Of a stretch of DNA of 64,000 nucleotides, positions 59,988 through 64,000 are shown in pieces. How positions within the stretch are numbered: the stretch's first letter is position 1; each line of letters starts with the position of its first letter. The notes under the pieces were generated by a model that ran no database searches, was not told the DNA's origin, and worked only from the letters and a program-made list of their open reading frames with translations. Location of the stretch: contig OZ014412.1 in assembly GCA_963965975.1 (NCBI GenBank), forward strand, positions 4,962,501-5,026,500, written 5' to 3'. This stretch comes from Xestospongia bergquistia (taxonomy: Eukaryota; Porifera; Demospongiae; Haplosclerida; Petrosiidae). The position numbers and the translations under genes were made by a program.

Positions 59988-62900
59988 ATGTCTGTACTAC
60001 TACTGACTACTATCTTCTTGTTATGTGTCAGTGAAGTTATTAGTAACTGTCCACCAGACTCAGGTAAGTGACTTGATATGTAGTACATCATTTATTAACA
60101 ATGTTCTAGGTATCTACCTGATGTTCAATGGAAGTTGTTATCCTAATGGCTCCTACATCAATCATATTTTCATCACACCAGGAAAGAACTATACATCACA
60201 TCTTCAGTGTGTGTTACCTGGTTCTACTTTGTCTGGAGGAGAGTGGGTTAATCCTAATGGACAACCTGTAAACTGTGAATCCAGTACTAACAATAATCCT
60301 CTTAGCTGTATTAAATCTAATACTCCAGCTAACATCACTGTATACAGACCTGATGGAGACACTTTTCATGAATCTGATTTTGGTGGTAATAATTTTAAAT
60401 GTTGTCTACCCAGTAATTGTTCTGATCCTACTACCAACATCATCACTGTTCATATATTCAGTAAGTTATATCTCATTGTACTAGTACACACTGTCATTTG
60501 TTACTGATCTATTATAGGACATGTAGAGATCATAGACTTTAGTATTGTTGAACTTCCTTCTGATATGACAGTTGCTCCACAACAATACACACTTCACTGT
60601 GTATATAGTGGATTTTATTATTACTTTAGGTGGTATTATAACAATAGTGAACTAAACTGTGGATCACCACAAAATGGATTCAGCTGTGACATTAACCCAA
60701 CACCAAATCAAAATATAGGCGTAATAACAATAAGATCTTTATTTACACTTACTGTTACTTGGTATGGAGAGGAGATCAATAGTGGAATATTTAGTCAGTC
60801 AAACAATAATGGTGATCATGTACATAGATGTTATGTAAGAACTGTGGAGATTAAAAGAAATCGTTATCTTACAGTAACAGGTAAGTACTTTTACTACTAT
60901 AGTTACATGATCTCATATAAAATCCTCTCAGCTCCAGGATTTATTCCCTCTCTTCCTACTCTGGTCAACAAGACAGCTACCACTATCGCTGTCAGTTGGA
61001 CATCTGTTCCATCTGATGCTGATGGATATGTAATCAATGCCACTAGTGACACACACACTGTGACACAACAGGTAAAGGGAGGTAGTCAGAATAAAATGAC
61101 ACTGAAGGGACTAATACCAGGAACAACTTATAACATCACAGTCAGAGCCTATCAAGATATACTGGGACCTGCTAGTAATGTAATCAGTGTTAAAACATTG
61201 TCAGGTATTCTAATATCCATCAAGTATTGGTTATGTCAAATTAATTTATTTAGATATTTCATCAATCAATTGGACAGTTGTCTCATCCATTACTAAACTT
61301 CAAAATACTCAATATCATATTGATTGTATGACAACTACTGTCAATGTTACTACTGATGTTTACTGGTTAGTGAATGGAGTGATGAAGTACAACTCAATGT
61401 ATACATTAATTGATTCTGATCTCCTCATATACAACAACACACTACTGGTATATCCTGATCCACTTGGAGTGTCAGTTAATGTTACCTGTATAGCAATGTA
61501 TAAAGGAGTGAACTACAGTGACACTGTTATATTACAAGGTATTTAGCTATTCATCTGATATCACATACTAATTTATAAACTACTTGTAAGTTTTTTTATA
61601 ATTTTGTTATGATATCTTAACTAATATACATAAACAAACATTGTTAGTTTGTTTGTTACTAATTACTCAATTAGCAAACATAGCTTCACAGATTATATAT
61701 ATTACTTTGTTGTAACTGTGACTATTGGTTCATATGACCACAAAATAGATAATACTCTATTAATTATCAATTCATTTTCTAGTTCCCAATGGTCTTCCAT
61801 CTAATATGTTTACATATATTTTAAATGAGACTAGTATCAAAGTCAACTGGACTATGTCATCACAGACTAATGGATATGTCATTATCATTAAATCTACTAC
61901 TGGAGTAGGTACTAACAAGATATTATCTACTACAGAAGATGAAGTTATAATCAATGGACTAACATTGAGTACATATGACATCAGTGTGTACTCATATAAA
62001 GATCTTCCTTCAATTAATAGTACACAAACATTGTTAAGGTTTGATGGTGAGTTGATAATTGTATAAACACAATGTGACTTTATTTTACCATGTAGTTCCT
62101 ACACCAGTAACTAGTCTCTCAGTGAGTGATATCACAACCACTACTATTACAGTAAACTGGACTAGTCCCAATAGTAATGATGGTAACTATATAACATACT
62201 ACAACATTTTCTATACCCCATCTTGTCCTGAGTTATCATCAGTTAATGTAACATTGGTCTCTGTTACTCCTTATAAGTTCACTACAACATTTAGTTATAC
62301 ATTAAGAGAATTGTTCAGTGGTATGAACTATATTATCACAGTGAGAGATGGTAATATACTAGGAGAGTCTAGTCCAGTGATAATATTAGTTGAAACAATA
62401 CCAACAACAGGTAAATAATACCTTTAATGTTTTAATATCAACTTAATATAACTTTAGAACCTATGGGATCACCAAAGTTGATCATGGTTTCATCTGTTAG
62501 TTTGATGTCAAACAAAATCACATGGGAAGAGATTGATTGTCATCTACGTAATGGTAGAATCATTGAGTATATTGTGATCATTAGTAACAATAGTATCACA
62601 TACAATCTTACCACTACTGAGAGATATGTTATTGTGAATGATCTAGTATTTGGTAATTTATATAACATTAGTGTAGCTGGTGTGAACTCTATTGGAAGAG
62701 GTCCATTCAATGATCCTGTTAAAGTACAGATTGGAACTAGTAAGTACATTATTAATTTTAATGAACAATAGTTAATTAATAATAATTGTTTATACTTTCT
62801 ACTTAGTTCCTGGTCCAGTTAGTACACTAACCAGTTTGATGTCTATTACATGGGCTGTTATCTCATGGAGTGTACCTAGTTATATTCCTGTAGACTATCC

Positions 62901-63580
62901 TATTATCACATATGAGATAGGGTACACTGTTCATTTGTTTGATGGTAGTTGTTCTCCTAGTGATGAGTTTAATCCAATGATTAAAACTAATACAAGTAGT
63001 AGAAATGTGACTATAAGTGATCTGATAGGTAACACCTGTTATCTGTTTGGTGTACGTGGTTACACTGTTAATGGTTATGGAGTATGGAGAGTAATTGGTA
63101 ATATAACAGAACAAGAATATACTATTAGTACTAATGAAGGTAATTGTAGACAATCTAGAAATTATTATTATTAATTTGTGTTATTATCAGTGACTTCATG
63201 TAACACTAGTACTATTACTGGACTGGGTGTACTAGTTGGTATACTGTTGATTGTTGTGATAGTTAGTGTTGTTGGGAATATACTGTTATTACTATATGTC
63301 AGACAGTATGTGAAATATATAATGTTTTTAGTTATCAACAATGTTTACTTTTAAAGACTCAAATCATTAGGAACTAATACAATTAAAGGAACAGACAGTA
63401 GGTAAGTTATCATATTTCTGTTACCTTGTGTTACTTCTAATAATGTCTATCTATAGACCTGATGAAGATATTGAAATGAAAGTCTATGAGCCCTACAGTC
63501 TACATCAGTCTAAACCAACTAATGATATTTATGATGATTGTGAACCACCAGTAGATACCAGTGTATATGAATGTATATAA
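59988..63580 (+). CDS. Ig/FN3 transmembrane receptor copy P5, intact, 12 exons
   Basis: Exons: E1 59988-60063, E2 60110-60460, E3 60518-60880, E4 60932-61204, E5 61254-61538, E6 61783-62046, E7 62096-62410, E8 62458-62739, E9 62807-63139, E10 63191-63305, E11 63357-63401, E12 63457-63580. Coding length 2826, 941 residues, open. Short D1, D2 with FYYYFRWYYNN, TLSG-type E4, long intron 5, helix of the IVSVVGNILLLL type. In E11 a TTG to TTA change is silent in the spliced frame but would be a stop in the alternative frame, supporting the chosen splice phase. In the tail a conserved Cys is Tyr (KVYEPYSLH, codon 63485-63487), adding a fourth tyrosine before DIYDD and VYECI. Confidence 0.9.
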
Positions 63581-63714
63581 TATATTAGTAACATGTTGTT
63601 AATTGTTATGTTTAGTTTTATATAGAGTTGTTATAGTTAATATATCAAGAACATAATACAATTTTTTAGTAGTGAATTTTGTTTTTTAAAAAACTAAACA
63701 TTTGATGTGTTTTT

Positions 63715-64000
63715 TAACTACATGGTTACATGATAGCAAATGTAATCCAACAGGTAAAGAGAAGTACTTGAATGAGATGACACTGAAAGGCTGTCATGGT
63801 GATCCTTGTAATATATGTACATGTACTACTAGGTACTACAATCATATTATTGTAGTCATTAATGAGTGTGGTAAATATAACAACAATATATAGATGACAT
63901 CACTTGTTACTACATTTAGATATATGTGGAGGTGGGTTACCTCCTGTCAGTGGTTCATGTACTAGATATATCACTTGTTGGTACTTTAATTGTATTCTAA
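63715..64000 (+). pseudogene. E4 relic and 3' flank behind P5
   Basis: Shortest of the plus-array relics: ACATGATAGCAAATGTAATC, then AACAGGTAAAGAG and TGTCATGGTGATCC, followed by the ATAGATGACATCACTTG and TGGTTCATGTACTAGATATA flank. It shows that the array unit continues to the window edge, so further copies are likely to the right. Confidence 0.65.

Overview
The window looks like nuclear DNA of an early-branching animal, most likely a sponge (demosponge-like). It is AT-rich, its genes are cut by about 50-base introns with GT/AG ends, and they encode Ig/fibronectin type III (FN3) membrane receptors. It also holds decayed hAT and P-element/THAP9-like transposases. The organism is inferred from gene style only. 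I saw no bacterial operons, rRNA, tRNA or CRISPR arrays.

The main content is one recently expanded receptor family in two head-to-head tandem arrays. Five copies on the minus strand (named here M1 to M5, left to right) fill 1-25268. Five on the plus strand (P1 to P5) fill 28732-63580. A 3.5-kb spacer lies between the 5' ends of M5 and P1. A full copy has 12 exons (E1-E12) and about 940 residues: signal peptide (E1), Ig-like D1 (E2), Ig-like D2 (E3), FN3 D3 (E4), Ig D4 (E5), FN3 D5-D8 (E6-E9), transmembrane helix (E10), a 15-codon juxtamembrane exon (E11) and a short tail with three conserved tyrosines (E12). All boundaries between ectodomain exons are phase 1, so whole domains can be lost or exchanged in frame. 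M2, P1, P2, P3 and P5 read as intact. M3 is open but lacks D8. M1 is cut by the window edge. M4, M5, P4 and a 0.6-kb fragment (M3b) are broken.

Region by region: 1-25268 holds the minus array. Its spacers contain a repeated 5' flank (flank B), a relic of exon E4 behind each gene from M2 to M5, a 756-bp hAT remnant present twice and truncated once, a 231-bp inverted-repeat element, and microsatellites. 25269-28731 is the divergent spacer. 28732-41053 holds P1 and P2, separated by a dead P-element/THAP9-like transposase and a minus-strand unknown coding fragment. 41054-44690 holds a scrambled second receptor type with its own transmembrane segment and an ITIM-like tail. 44691-50943 repeats the transposase plus unknown-gene block upstream of P3. 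50944-63580 holds P3, P4 and P5.

Inference: the copies differ most in the membrane-distal D1/D2 domains and are nearly identical near the membrane. Alternative exon versions occur in every combination across both arrays, so the cluster appears to diversify by unequal exchange and gene conversion. Together with a tyrosine-bearing, enzyme-free tail, this suits a cell-surface recognition (allorecognition or immune-type) receptor cluster. Ligand and function are not shown by the sequence.
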